From: Faecalispora jeddahensis | Lineage (GTDB): Bacteria > Bacillota > Clostridia > Oscillospirales > Acutalibacteraceae | Reading direction: 5' to 3' | Assembly: GCF_000577335.1 (NCBI RefSeq) | Contig: NZ_CBYL010000005.1 | Location: forward strand, 1 to 64,000 | DNA length: 64,000 nucleotides | Shown here: piece after piece, positions 49,154 through 58,153 of the stretch | Layout: each line of letters starts with the position of its first letter | Position numbering within the stretch: the stretch's first letter is position 1 | The notes under the pieces: model-generated | What the model was told of the DNA's origin: nothing | Seen by the model: only the letters and a program-made list of their open reading frames with translations | Database searches by the model: none | Translations under genes and position numbers: made by a program

Positions 49154-50422
49154 ATGAAATCTAAAACAGATGCCCTGACGATTAACAGGAGCCGGCTGCA
49201 AGCTAATCTGCTGGAGCTTTCTGCAATCGGGAAAAATCAGCAGGGCGGAATTGACCGATGGCTGGGCAGTGAGGCGGATTCTTCCGCCCGCAGGTGGCTG
49301 CGGGACTACTGGGAACACCACACAGACACAGAATTTCATACAGATGCGATCGCCAATCTGTGGGCAAAAAGTGCGGGGATGCTTCCCCTTGCCCCTCTGG
49401 TAATCGGTTCACATCACGACACCGTTCCAAACGGGGGAATGTACGACGGAGCGCTGGGCGTGTTAATGGCTACCGAAATTCTGCAGACGCTTCAGGAATC
49501 CGGCAAAAAGCTGCGCCATCCCCTCTGGGTCGTATCCCTTACCGCAGAAGAACCCAATCCGTTCAATGTGTCTACTTTGGGCAGCAAGGTACTGGGCGGA
49601 GTGCTGAAATACAAGGACCTGAAAGACGTCACTCATATGCAGACCGGCCAGACCCTGGCGGACGCCATCTGCCGGATCGGCGGAAATCTGGAGGAGATCG
49701 ATTCTCTGCAAATTGGGCAGGGGCAGATTGCGGCCTTTCTGGAATGCCACATCGAGCAAGGGCGGCGGCTGGCCGACCAAAAGCTCCCCTCGGCTGCGGT
49801 CTGCAGCATCACCGGGATTTACCGCGAAATCATCACCGTAACTGGTGTTGCCAATCACGCCGGCACCACGGTGATGAGAGACCGGCAGGATGCTCTCTGC
49901 GCCGCGTCCGAGGTGGTTCTGCTGGCTGAAACATCCGCGGCGGCACTGCACAGCGACGAAGCCGTTGCCACCGTGGGCTTTTTGCAAATCAGGCCCAACT
50001 CGACGAACATCATCCCCGCGTCGGCAGAAATGATACTGGAAATGAGAACATCTGACCCCGCAAAAAAGGAAGAATTTTTGAAACTGTTCACACAGGGGGT
50101 AAATCGGATTGCCGAAAGCAGAAAGCTTTCGATCCAGCGGAAAACGATTCTGGATCAGCCGCCCATGCCGATGAATCCCACCGTGATCAAAGCCGTGGAG
50201 CAGGGCATTGAGCAAGGCGACCAACCGGTAGTCCAATTGGTGAGCATGGCGGGGCACGATGCGGCACACATGGCCAGAGTGACACGCTCCGGCATGATTT
50301 TCACGCAGAGCGTCAACGGCAAAAGCCATTGCGCCGATGAAGCCGCCACGATGGATGACATAGAGTATACCGCAAATGCAATGCTTTCCGCGTTGCTGAC
50401 CCTGGATGAGGAGCTGGACTAA
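49154..50422 (+). CDS. M20 family amidase/carbamoylase (allantoate amidohydrolase-like)
   Basis: 422 residues of the hydantoinase/carbamoylase branch of M20 zinc peptidases. Metal-site motifs are VIGSHHDTVPNGGMYDGALG (His and Asp) and VSLTAEEPNPFN (Glu pair). AFLECHIEQGRRLAD and the late NGKSHCADEAA supply further His ligands. The dimerisation domain spans about 205-320, with GVANHAGTTVMRDRQDAL. Family members hydrolyse N-carbamoyl amino acids, allantoate or ureidoglycolate-type ureides, releasing NH3 and CO2. AGGAGGAG precedes the ATG. It is the first gene of the operon. Confidence 0.9.
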   Translation: MKSKTDALTINRSRLQANLLELSAIGKNQQGGIDRWLGSEADSSARRWLRDYWEHHTDTEFHTDAIANLWAKSAGMLPLAPLVIGSHHDTVPNGGMYDGALGVLMATEILQTLQESGKKLRHPLWVVSLTAEEPNPFNVSTLGSKVLGGVLKYKDLKDVTHMQTGQTLADAICRIGGNLEEIDSLQIGQGQIAAFLECHIEQGRRLADQKLPSAAVCSITGIYREIITVTGVANHAGTTVMRDRQDALCAASEVVLLAETSAAALHSDEAVATVGFLQIRPNSTNIIPASAEMILEMRTSDPAKKEEFLKLFTQGVNRIAESRKLSIQRKTILDQPPMPMNPTVIKAVEQGIEQGDQPVVQLVSMAGHDAAHMARVTRSGMIFTQSVNGKSHCADEAATMDDIEYTANAMLSALLTLDEELD

Positions 50423-51754
50423 ATGGATTTGTATTATCCGTCTTACTTATACAGCAAAAAACAGTTTTTAAAGGACTATGTTCTGGCGGTGGAAAAGGGA
50501 GCCATTCAAAAGGTGGGCCCTTTCGCCGAGCTGCGGGCGCAGTTTCCAAACAGCTATGTACACCGGTGGGAAAATCAGGTGCTGCTGCCGGGTACGGTCA
50601 ACGCGCACAACCACTCCTTTCAAAGCCTGCTGCGGGGAATCGCGGCAGACCGCCCTTTTCTGGAATGGCGCGACAGATCCCTGTACCGCTACTCCCCCAG
50701 AATGCGGCTGGAGGACATTTACAACGGAGCGGTGTTCGCGTTTTCCGAAATGCTGCAATGCGGCGTGACGACCGTATCGGATTTCTTTTACCTGCACAAC
50801 TACGGCACGGAAAGCGATGAGGCGATCATTCGCGCCGCGCAGGATGTCGGGATTCGTTTGGTGCTGGCCAGAACCATGTACGACTGGGACGGCGCGCCGG
50901 AGGGCTACCGCGAAACGGTGTCACAGGCGGTGGAGCGCACGAAAGCACTGGCGCGGATGCACCGGGACGATCCCATGGTGACCGTGCTGCCCGCGCCCCA
51001 CAGTCTGCACGCCGCCTCGCCGGAAATGATTCAGGCCGGCTATGAGCTGGCAAAGGAGCTCGGAACGGGATTCCACATTCATGTGGCGGAGGAACGCTTC
51101 GAGGTGGAAGAGGTCAAAGCGGCGCACAACGGCCTGCACCCGATCGAATATCTGGATCGGCTGGGCGTTCTGGATGAACGCATGATGATGATCCACGGCG
51201 TATGGCTCAAGGACAGCGAAATCGATCTGGCCGGGTCGTGCGGCGCAAAGCTGGCCTACTGCCCCTCGAGCAATATGTTTTTGGCGGACGGCATCACCGA
51301 CATTCCCCGCATGGTGAAAAGCGGAGTAACCGTGGCTTTGGGCAGCGACGGCGCCTGCGGCAACAACCGGATCAGCGTGCTGGAGGAAATGCGCATGGTC
51401 TCGCTGCTGCAAAAAGCCCATACGCTCGATGCGCTCTGCGTTAATTACGAGCAGGCGTTCGAAATGGGAACATCGGCGGGCGGCCGCGCGCTGGGCTTGC
51501 CTGTGGGAGAAATTGCGCCCGGCTGTTACGCGGATTTCTTCGGGGTCGATCTGGGGGATCTGTCCATGCAGCCCCTGAGCGCATCCATGGAGCAGCTTCT
51601 GCCGAATATCGTTTATTCCATGCAGCCCTCCGCCATTCAAAATGTCGTGGTTAACGGGCGGCAGGTTTACAGCAGCGGCGATTTTCTCACGATCAAAAAA
51701 TCGCGGGTTCTGCTGAAAATCAAGGACACGATGGAGCACCTGCAAAGCGCCTGA
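50423..51754 (+). CDS. Amidohydrolase-family deaminase/deiminase (HutF/TrzA/guanine deaminase-like)
   Basis: 443 residues, metal-dependent TIM-barrel amidohydrolase. The metal site motifs are GTVNAHNHSF (HxH) near residue 60, the His in HIHVAEERFE and MMIHGVWL, and the Asp in ALGSDGACGNNR. The block FLEWRDRSLYRY followed by GVTTVSDFFYLHN recalls formiminoglutamate deiminases. It probably hydrolyses a C=N bond of a ring or amidine and releases ammonia. It starts one base after the stop of the M20 gene. The compound is unknown, but together with the carbamoylase it suggests a cyclic amidine or ureide. Confidence 0.85.
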   Translation: MDLYYPSYLYSKKQFLKDYVLAVEKGAIQKVGPFAELRAQFPNSYVHRWENQVLLPGTVNAHNHSFQSLLRGIAADRPFLEWRDRSLYRYSPRMRLEDIYNGAVFAFSEMLQCGVTTVSDFFYLHNYGTESDEAIIRAAQDVGIRLVLARTMYDWDGAPEGYRETVSQAVERTKALARMHRDDPMVTVLPAPHSLHAASPEMIQAGYELAKELGTGFHIHVAEERFEVEEVKAAHNGLHPIEYLDRLGVLDERMMMIHGVWLKDSEIDLAGSCGAKLAYCPSSNMFLADGITDIPRMVKSGVTVALGSDGACGNNRISVLEEMRMVSLLQKAHTLDALCVNYEQAFEMGTSAGGRALGLPVGEIAPGCYADFFGVDLGDLSMQPLSASMEQLLPNIVYSMQPSAIQNVVVNGRQVYSSGDFLTIKKSRVLLKIKDTMEHLQSA

Positions 51755-51789
51755 CCGGAGCAATCATCCATATTTTTAACAAATACAAA

Positions 51790-51841
51790 ACGGAGTGCTC
51801 CTCCCCCGCCCGCGGCGGAGAGAAAGCAGGTGGCACTCCGT
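51790..51841 (+). other. Intercistronic stem-loop before the aconitase X gene
   Basis: ACGGAGTGC (51790-51798) is complementary to GCACTCCGT (51833-51841), with a GC-rich loop. It ends just before the ribosome site AAAGGAGG. It probably stabilises or separates the mRNA parts. Confidence 0.55.
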
Positions 51842-51857
51842 ATCAAAGGAGGAAGCT

Positions 51858-53063
51858 ATGAAACTGACAGCACAAGAGCAAGCCATGCTCGACGGAGAAT
51901 ACGGAACCGGAGTTCAGCTGGCCATGAAGGTGCAGGTTGCGGTGGGCGAAAGCTACGACGCACCTTACATGGTACCCATTACCCGGGCCCACGTGGCACT
52001 GAGCAATCAGGAGGCCGACCTGTGGTTTGTGGAAAAGCTCGTCAACGGCGGCGCCGTCTGCCGGGTGCGCCCCACGGTAAACCCCAGCTTCAACTGGGAG
52101 CAGTTCAAAGAGTTTACCATGCTTGAGGCGGAGGATGAGGAAATCGTCCGGCGCACGCACGAGGCCTACAAAAAAATCGGCGCGATCATGACCTACAACT
52201 GTACCCCCTACCTGGAAAAGAACGTTCCCCGCTTCGGGGAGATCACCGCGTTTTCGGAATCCAGCGCCACGCCGTTTGTGAATTCGGTGTACGGCGCCCG
52301 AAGCAACCGGGAGGCCGCCGTCAGCGCCCTGTGCGCCGCCGTGACCGGCGTGGTGCCGTATTACGGCTATCTGCTGGACGAAAACCGCAGGGGCCAGATT
52401 CTGGTGGAAGTGGAAGCGGAAATGAAATCCGATTTTGATTACCAGCTGCTGGGGTACTGCACCCCGAAAAAGACCGGCTTCAAGCTTCCCGTGTTCAGCG
52501 GCCTGAAAAATCCCGGAAAAGAAGCGCTGATGAACCTGGGGGCGCAGCTCAATACCGGCGGGAACGTGGCGATGTATCATATTCTCGGCTTTACGCCGGA
52601 GGCCCAAACCATGGAGGCGGCTTTTCAGGGCGGAGAGCCGGAAGCGGTGGTCAAAATCACGCAGGAGGATCTGGACATCATGCGCAGCGAGCTGACGGAT
52701 CCCTACGGCAAAATTGATTTCGCGCTCTTCGGGTGTCCTCACCTGACGATCGACCAGATCGCGACAGTCGCCGGGATGGTACAGGGGAAGCGTCTGGCGG
52801 TGCCGCTGTTTATCATGACCTCTTCCCTGTCCTGTGTGCTGGCGGAAAAGATGGATTACATGCGGATCATACGGGAGGCCGGGGGCTGGATCGTGTCTGA
52901 CACGTGCATGGATCAGCCCTGCTGGAAGTTCCTGTATGGCAAAAAAGGGGTTACTGATTCCCCAAAATGTGCTTACTACACGCGCCGCCGCCAGATGCAG
53001 TTCGTGGTGACCGAACTGGAAAATGCCGTAACGGCTGCTTTGGAAGGAGAGATTACCCTATGA
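51858..53063 (+). CDS. Aconitase X catalytic (large) subunit
   Basis: 401 residues of the AcnX/DUF521 family. NCTPYL (Cys 115), FSESSATPFVNSVYGARSNRE (about 132-151), FGCPH (Cys 293) and VSDTC (Cys 350) give the three conserved cysteines expected to hold an iron-sulfur centre. Known AcnX enzymes dehydrate cis-3-hydroxy-L-proline (bacteria) or mevalonate 5-phosphate (archaea). Here it lacks proline racemase or pyrroline reductase neighbours and instead sits with ureide and amidine hydrolases, so its substrate may differ. ATG 51858 follows AAAGGAGG. Confidence 0.93.
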   Translation: MKLTAQEQAMLDGEYGTGVQLAMKVQVAVGESYDAPYMVPITRAHVALSNQEADLWFVEKLVNGGAVCRVRPTVNPSFNWEQFKEFTMLEAEDEEIVRRTHEAYKKIGAIMTYNCTPYLEKNVPRFGEITAFSESSATPFVNSVYGARSNREAAVSALCAAVTGVVPYYGYLLDENRRGQILVEVEAEMKSDFDYQLLGYCTPKKTGFKLPVFSGLKNPGKEALMNLGAQLNTGGNVAMYHILGFTPEAQTMEAAFQGGEPEAVVKITQEDLDIMRSELTDPYGKIDFALFGCPHLTIDQIATVAGMVQGKRLAVPLFIMTSSLSCVLAEKMDYMRIIREAGGWIVSDTCMDQPCWKFLYGKKGVTDSPKCAYYTRRRQMQFVVTELENAVTAALEGEITL

Positions 53064-53482
53064 GCAAGACATTTCACTGTCATAAGATTTCGGAGGGTCA
53101 GGCCAAGGGCGAGGTATTGATCTCTGCCGACGACTTTTGCTTTTATCTGGTGGACCCTCAAACCGGCGTGGTGATCGAGAAGAATCACTCCCTGTACGGG
53201 CAGAGCATTTCCGGGAAGATTCTGCTGTTCCCCAACGGAAAGGGCAGCTCCGTGGTACAGACGGACGGCATGTTCCAATTAAAGATGAAGGGTACCGAGC
53301 CCAAGGCACTGGTGATCCAGAATCCGGACACCACCCTGGTGGCAAGTGCGATTTTAATGGAAATGCCAATGGTGGACCGGCTGGAGCCCGAGTTTTACCA
53401 AACCGTTCAAAACGGTGATCTGGCGGAGCTGGACGCCACAAACGGGGTACTGACGCTGCACGCCAGGGAGGAAAATCAATGA
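53060..53482 (+). CDS. Aconitase X swivel (small) subunit
   Basis: 140 residues of the DUF126 family, the mobile swivel domain that completes the AcnX active site. LFPNGKGSSVVQT (about 58-70) carries the conserved GKGSS loop, whose serine takes part in catalysis in related aconitases. ILISADDFCFYLVDPQTG precedes it. It is separate from the large subunit, as in many anaerobes. It overlaps the large-subunit gene by four bases (ATGA) and the next gene by four more. Confidence 0.92.
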   Translation: MSKTFHCHKISEGQAKGEVLISADDFCFYLVDPQTGVVIEKNHSLYGQSISGKILLFPNGKGSSVVQTDGMFQLKMKGTEPKALVIQNPDTTLVASAILMEMPMVDRLEPEFYQTVQNGDLAELDATNGVLTLHAREENQ

Positions 53483-54444
53483 AGCCTCTGTTCTGGTTTA
53501 TCGATGAGGAATGGAAGGATTACGACATAGAAACCGCCGTTCTGCGGGAGCAGTACCCCGACTGCGAGCTGAAATTTTCCAATTACGATTACGAACGCGA
53601 TCTGGAGGAATTCGGGTACCGCGCAGACGCAATCATCGCGCAGGTGTACGCGCAGATTCCCGCTTCCACCATACAGCGCCTGCAAAACTGCAAAGGGATT
53701 GCCGTACTCGGCGGCGGCTACGACCGTATCGATACCGCAGCGGCCCGTGAAAAAGGAATTGGTGTCGCCAACGTGCAGGGCTACTGCGCGGAGGATCTGG
53801 CGGATTATGTTCTGGCGGCTGTCTTCCATTTTTACAAGGGACTGACCAAATACCAAAGCAGACTGCAAAACGGAGCATGGGGCGCGCAGGCGGTGGAACG
53901 CCTGCCGAAACGGATTTCACAATCTACGCTGCTCATCGTCGGGTGCGGGCGGATCGGCCTCACCGTCGCAAAGCGCTGTCAAAGCCTTGGAATGAAAATC
54001 ATCGGCTACGACCCCGACCGCGACGCCGCCTTTTTGAACGAGAAGGGTGTGGAAAAGGTTTCTTTGGAAGAAGGGCTCCGTTTGGCCGATTACGTCAGCG
54101 TCAATGTGCGGCTGGACGAAAGCACCACCGGCCTTTTGGGAGAGCGGGAGTTTTCCCTCATGAAAAAAGGTGCGTATTTCGTCAACACAGCCCGCGGCGC
54201 TGTTCTGAAAGAGGATGAGCTGATCCGCGCACTGGAAACCGGCGTGATCGCCGGCGCAGTGCTGGACGTTATCACACACGAGCCGCCCCGGGAGCACGAA
54301 CCAATTTTCAGCGCCCCGAACTGCATTGTCACACCACACGTTTCGTACATTTCGCAGGAATCCTTTGAGGAACTGCGCGGCCGCGCGGCCTGGAACGCCA
54401 TCAAAATGCTGCGCGGGGAACAACCGGCAGACCTGGTAAACTGA
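53479..54444 (+). CDS. D-2-hydroxyacid dehydrogenase family protein
   Basis: 321 residues. The nucleotide site is LIVGCGRIGLTVAKRC (about 154-169). The catalytic residues are the Arg in NTARGAVL, the Glu in THEPPREHEP and the His in TPHVSYIS. It should reduce a 2-keto acid to a D-2-hydroxy acid, or the reverse, with NAD(P)H. It is coupled to the AcnX small subunit, so it may act on the 2-keto or 2-imino product of the dehydratase. It differs clearly from the glycerate dehydrogenase-like enzyme at 23958. Confidence 0.88.
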   Translation: MKPLFWFIDEEWKDYDIETAVLREQYPDCELKFSNYDYERDLEEFGYRADAIIAQVYAQIPASTIQRLQNCKGIAVLGGGYDRIDTAAAREKGIGVANVQGYCAEDLADYVLAAVFHFYKGLTKYQSRLQNGAWGAQAVERLPKRISQSTLLIVGCGRIGLTVAKRCQSLGMKIIGYDPDRDAAFLNEKGVEKVSLEEGLRLADYVSVNVRLDESTTGLLGEREFSLMKKGAYFVNTARGAVLKEDELIRALETGVIAGAVLDVITHEPPREHEPIFSAPNCIVTPHVSYISQESFEELRGRAAWNAIKMLRGEQPADLVN

Positions 54445-54620
54445 ATTCTTTGCCTTTATGAGGGGCTTGCTCTTTCATAAAATACAGCTTCGCTGAAAAC
54501 GGCCTGTGGCTTCCTCTCCGTCTGCGGCAAAAGAAGCCGATGCCCTTCAAACAGGCACTTTCAAGTGAATGCACAACACATGCGGAAAATGAATTGAGAC
54601 AGGATGAAGGAGAATCTACT

Positions 54621-55691
54621 ATGAGAAAAACATCTGCAAAAATCATTTCTCTGGCTCTGGCCGCCGCCATGAGCACCTCGCTGCTGGCCGGCTGTTCCGG
54701 CAGCAGCGAAAGCAAGGCCTCGGCGGAAAGCGGCGCCGCCTCGCAGAGCGCGGCATCCGGCAGTACATCCGGCGGCGTTTACGACGGTACCGTCACGCTG
54801 GCGCATTCCAGCTGGATCGGCTTCTACCCGCTTGATCTGGCTGTGGAAAAGGGCTTCTTTAAGGATCACGGCGCAGACGTGAAGGTAGAAATCATCGAAA
54901 GCAAATCCGACAGCAAAAGCGCCTTGGCCGCCGGGAAAATTCAGGGCATCGCCACCTCGCTGGACACCAACATCATGAGCGCCGCCAGCGGGATTGACCT
55001 GCAGGTGGTTCTGGCGCTCGATACCTCCTCCGGCGGCGATGGTCTGGTTGCGAAGAACGAATTTAAATCCTTTGAGGATTTAAAGGGCAAAACCATCGCG
55101 CTTGACACGACCGGCGGCGCAAGCTTCTTCTGGTTCAACTACCTGCTCAAGGAAAAGAACCTGTCCATGAGCGACTTTGACGTGCAGTCCATGGGCTCTG
55201 GCGACGCGGGCGCCGCGTTTGCCGCCGGCAAGGTGGACGCCGCCATGACCTGGCAGCCCTGGCTCGACAACGCGAAGAAAACCACCTTCGGCCAGGTACT
55301 GCTCTCCAGCAGCGAATACCCCGGCGTTATTGTGGATGCGCTCGGCCTGAGTACCGATTTTATCCAGAAATACCCCGAGACAACGCAGGCCATTATCGAC
55401 GGCTGGAACGACGCCATCGATTACATGAAGAGCAACCCGGACGACGCGTATAAAATCATGAGCGTACCCGCGGGCATGGAGCCGGACGCTCTGAAAGCCG
55501 CCTGTGAAACCGAAGTTCAGTTCTACGGCAAGGACGGCAACAAGACCTATTTCGGAACCGCGGAAAGCAAGGGCGACATTTACAAGATCTCTGAATTTGC
55601 CGCACAGCTTTGGGTCGACACCAAAATGGTAAGCAACAAAGCGGATATTGACAAGGTGCTGAATTCCACTTTTGTCAACGCCGCCAAATAA
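54621..55691 (+). CDS. NitT/TauT-type ABC transporter substrate-binding lipoprotein
   Basis: 356 residues. The signal peptide ends LLAGC (Cys 23), followed by a Ser/Ala-rich linker. The SsuA/ThiY-like fold begins VTLAHSSWIGFYPLDLAVEK, with LKGKTIALDTTGGASFFWF and KVDAAMTWQPWLDNAKK. This group binds taurine, sulfonates, nitrate, bicarbonate or pyrimidine precursors. The neighbours suggest an organic nitrogen compound. ATG 54621 follows AAGGAG; the frame is open from 54540. It lies 176 bases after the dehydrogenase gene. Confidence 0.9.
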   Translation: MRKTSAKIISLALAAAMSTSLLAGCSGSSESKASAESGAASQSAASGSTSGGVYDGTVTLAHSSWIGFYPLDLAVEKGFFKDHGADVKVEIIESKSDSKSALAAGKIQGIATSLDTNIMSAASGIDLQVVLALDTSSGGDGLVAKNEFKSFEDLKGKTIALDTTGGASFFWFNYLLKEKNLSMSDFDVQSMGSGDAGAAFAAGKVDAAMTWQPWLDNAKKTTFGQVLLSSSEYPGVIVDALGLSTDFIQKYPETTQAIIDGWNDAIDYMKSNPDDAYKIMSVPAGMEPDALKAACETEVQFYGKDGNKTYFGTAESKGDIYKISEFAAQLWVDTKMVSNKADIDKVLNSTFVNAAK

Positions 55692-55726
55692 TCAGCAAGA
55701 CGATCTGAATAAAACCCATTCTTCTC

Positions 55727-55752
55727 TGGGGAGAGCGTTCTTGCTCTCTCCA
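55727..55752 (+). other. Hairpin between binding-protein and permease genes
   Basis: TGGGGAGAGC and GCTCTCTCCA flank six bases. It is followed by AAGAGATCTTG, not a U run. Such hairpins commonly raise the level of the binding-protein message over the permease message. Confidence 0.6.
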
Positions 55753-55826
55753 AGAGATCTTGTTATTTAGAGCGACGTGTGCCGCAGAGAATGGCAGACG
55801 GCGCCCTGACGAAAGGAGCTCGTGCT

Positions 55827-56699
55827 ATGGCAGAAAAAACGACGGCGGTTCCCTCCGCAGCCCTGGCCGCAAAATCCGCAAAACGAGAAACGGGGAACAA
55901 ATCGATGTATGGAGATAAAATAACCGCAGCCTTTCAGCCAAAAGGCAAAATCAAACAAAATACCGCCATGATTCTCGGCATCGTGGCCTTTCTTCTCATT
56001 TTAATTTTATGGAGCGGCCTGAGCTACGGAAAAATGGTCGATCCGCTCTTCTTACCCACCCCTACCGCCACCCTTCAGGCAAGCTTGCAGCTGTTCAGCA
56101 GCGGCTTCTGGACGGACATCGGCATGACGGTGTTCCGCGTGATGACCGGATTTGTCATCGCGGCAGTTGTGGCGATCCCGCTGGGGGTGCTCATTGGAAC
56201 CTACGCGCCGATCTCGGCCTTTTTTGAGCCGGTATTCTCGTTCGTGCGCTACATGCCGGCCTCGGCCTTCATCCCCCTGTTCATCTTCTGGATCGGCATC
56301 GGTGAAAGCGAGAAGGTTGCCATCATCATTCTGGGCAGTCTGCCGCAGCTGGTTCTGATGACCGCAACCAACATCCGCAACGTACATTCCTCGCTGATCG
56401 AGGTTTCGTACACACTCGGCACCAACCGCAAAAACGTGCTGTGGAAGGTCATCCTCCCCAAAGCGATGCCCGATATCACCGATACGCTGCGCATCGTGCT
56501 CGGCTGGGCCTGGACGTATGTGATCGTGGCCGAAATGGTGGGCGCGTCCTCCGGCATCGGCTTTAAGATCCTGCAGGCGCAGCGCACCGTAGACGTGGGA
56601 AAAATCTTTGTGGGGATTCTGATTCTGGGCCTGATCGGCCTGATCATCGATAACCTGCTGCTGTTCCTGAACAAAAAGCTGTACCCGTGGAACGAATGA
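55827..56699 (+). CDS. NitT/TauT-type ABC transporter permease
   Basis: 290 residues, six helices after a cytosolic N-terminal tail of about 45 residues. LFLPTPTATLQASLQL and the EVSYTLGTNRKNVLWKVILP segment (the EAA loop that touches the ATPase) are family features. ATG 55827 follows AAAGGAG; an upstream frame to 55779 has no ribosome site. It pairs with the SsuB-like ATPase encoded 20 bases downstream. Confidence 0.93.
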   Translation: MAEKTTAVPSAALAAKSAKRETGNKSMYGDKITAAFQPKGKIKQNTAMILGIVAFLLILILWSGLSYGKMVDPLFLPTPTATLQASLQLFSSGFWTDIGMTVFRVMTGFVIAAVVAIPLGVLIGTYAPISAFFEPVFSFVRYMPASAFIPLFIFWIGIGESEKVAIIILGSLPQLVLMTATNIRNVHSSLIEVSYTLGTNRKNVLWKVILPKAMPDITDTLRIVLGWAWTYVIVAEMVGASSGIGFKILQAQRTVDVGKIFVGILILGLIGLIIDNLLLFLNKKLYPWNE

Positions 56700-56719
56700 C
56701 AGAAAGAGAGGGATTTATT

Positions 56720-57544
56720 ATGCAGACAGCGGCAACCGTAACGGAAGTAACCGCCAAACGCCCGCATCAGGGGCTTGAAATCAAGAACGTCTCAAAGCTG
56801 TTCCAGAGCGTGAACGGCCCGGTAAAGGCCCTGGACGGCATTCACCTTCACGTGCGCTCCAAGGAATTTTTAACCCTGCTGGGAACCTCGGGCTGCGGAA
56901 AATCCACACTGCTGCGCATCATCGGCGGGCTGGAAACCGCCAGCAGCGGCACCATCAGCTACAAACAGCAGGAGCTTCGGGGCGCGGGCCCAGACAGAGG
57001 CATGGTGTTCCAGAACTACACCCTCTTTCCCTGGCTGACCGTTCTGGAAAACATCGAGTTCGGATTAAAGCAGAAAAACGTGCCCGCAAAGGAACGCCGC
57101 GAAATCGCAGAAAAATACGTGGATCTGGTCGCGCTGCGCGGCTTTGAATCGCTGTACCCCAAATCGCTTTCCGGCGGTATGAAGCAGAGGGTGGCCATTG
57201 CCAGAGCGCTGGCCAATGACCCCGACATTCTGCTGCTGGACGAACCGTTCGGCGCGCTGGATATGCAGACCCGCGAGCTGATGCAGGAGCTGCTGCTGAG
57301 TGTATGGCAGAAGTCCCCTAAAACGATCATTATGGTCACACACGATATCGACGAGGCGATCCTTTTGGCAGACCGCGTGGTGGTCATGTCCGCAAGGCCC
57401 GGCCGGGTCAGAGAGATCATCGACGTGGGGCTTGAGCGCCCCCGCGATCACCACACCCGCATGACGCAGGAGTTTTTGCAGTATAAGGAGCGTGCCTCCG
57501 AGCTGATCCGCGAAGAAAGCCTGCGCCTGATGAACGCGATCTGA
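56720..57544 (+). CDS. NitT/TauT-type ABC transporter ATP-binding protein
   Basis: 274 residues. Walker A is GTSGCGKST, the Q-loop is FQNYTLFPW, the signature is LSGGMKQRV and Walker B is ILLLDEPFGALD, followed by the VTHDIDEAILLADR H-loop. It is the usual SsuB/TauB type. ATG 56720 follows AGAGAGGG; the frame overlapping the permease end has no start signal. The importer it powers is probably dedicated to the substrate of the upstream enzymes. Confidence 0.94.
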   Translation: MQTAATVTEVTAKRPHQGLEIKNVSKLFQSVNGPVKALDGIHLHVRSKEFLTLLGTSGCGKSTLLRIIGGLETASSGTISYKQQELRGAGPDRGMVFQNYTLFPWLTVLENIEFGLKQKNVPAKERREIAEKYVDLVALRGFESLYPKSLSGGMKQRVAIARALANDPDILLLDEPFGALDMQTRELMQELLLSVWQKSPKTIIMVTHDIDEAILLADRVVVMSARPGRVREIIDVGLERPRDHHTRMTQEFLQYKERASELIREESLRLMNAI

Positions 57545-57568
57545 TCCATTCAGAAAAGAGGTGCCGTT

Positions 57569-58153
57569 TTGATTCAGTTGATTCCGCGTGCCCGGCAAAA
57601 GACGACGAAGTGGTCGGGAGGGGAAACCTCTGAGCTATTTATTTATCCGCCGCAGGCTTCTTTAACGGCGCAGGATTTTCTCTTTCGGATCAGCACCGCC
57701 TCTGTTGCCTGCGGCGCCAGTGATTTTACCCTGTTCCCGCAAAAGCAGCGAATCCTGCTTTTGTTGGAGGGGGACATCACGCTGACCTTCCGCGGGGGAG
57801 AAAGCATCCGTTTGACGCCAATGCAGAGCGCCGCATTTTCCGGCACATGGCATACCCTCAGCCGGGGAACCGGCGTAAATTTCAATCTGATTTTTTCCCC
57901 ATCTGCCAAAGGATTTCTCAAAGCGATAAAGCTCCGCCCCGAAAAGGCGTGGCAGTTTTCGCCGCAAAGCCGCTTTACCGGGCTGTATTTCCCATCTGGT
58001 TCGGCGCACGTAATGGCCGAGGATTCCAGCTATTCCATAGAAAAAAATGATTTCTTGTTGATTTCCAATCCCGCAGAAGGTATGATAATTCATGTAGATA
58101 CGCTCTGCGAGCAGTATCTGATCATGACGGGAGTGGAGCTTGATGACAAATAG
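57569..58153 (+). CDS. HutD/Ves family cupin-like protein
   Basis: 194 residues starting at TTG 57569 after AGAGGTG. TTKWSGGETSELFIYPP, DFLFRISTASVACGASDFTLFP and RILLLLEGDITLTF follow the HutD/Ves pattern (W-x-GG-x-T-x-E, then FxxRIS, then a cupin strand). HutD genes often sit in histidine utilisation loci, where the protein may bind a pathway intermediate such as formylglutamate and keep its level in check. Here it sits after the importer, which strengthens the link to imidazole- or amidine-type chemistry. It overlaps the RpiR gene by 11 bases. Confidence 0.8.
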   Translation: MIQLIPRARQKTTKWSGGETSELFIYPPQASLTAQDFLFRISTASVACGASDFTLFPQKQRILLLLEGDITLTFRGGESIRLTPMQSAAFSGTWHTLSRGTGVNFNLIFSPSAKGFLKAIKLRPEKAWQFSPQSRFTGLYFPSGSAHVMAEDSSYSIEKNDFLLISNPAEGMIIHVDTLCEQYLIMTGVELDDK

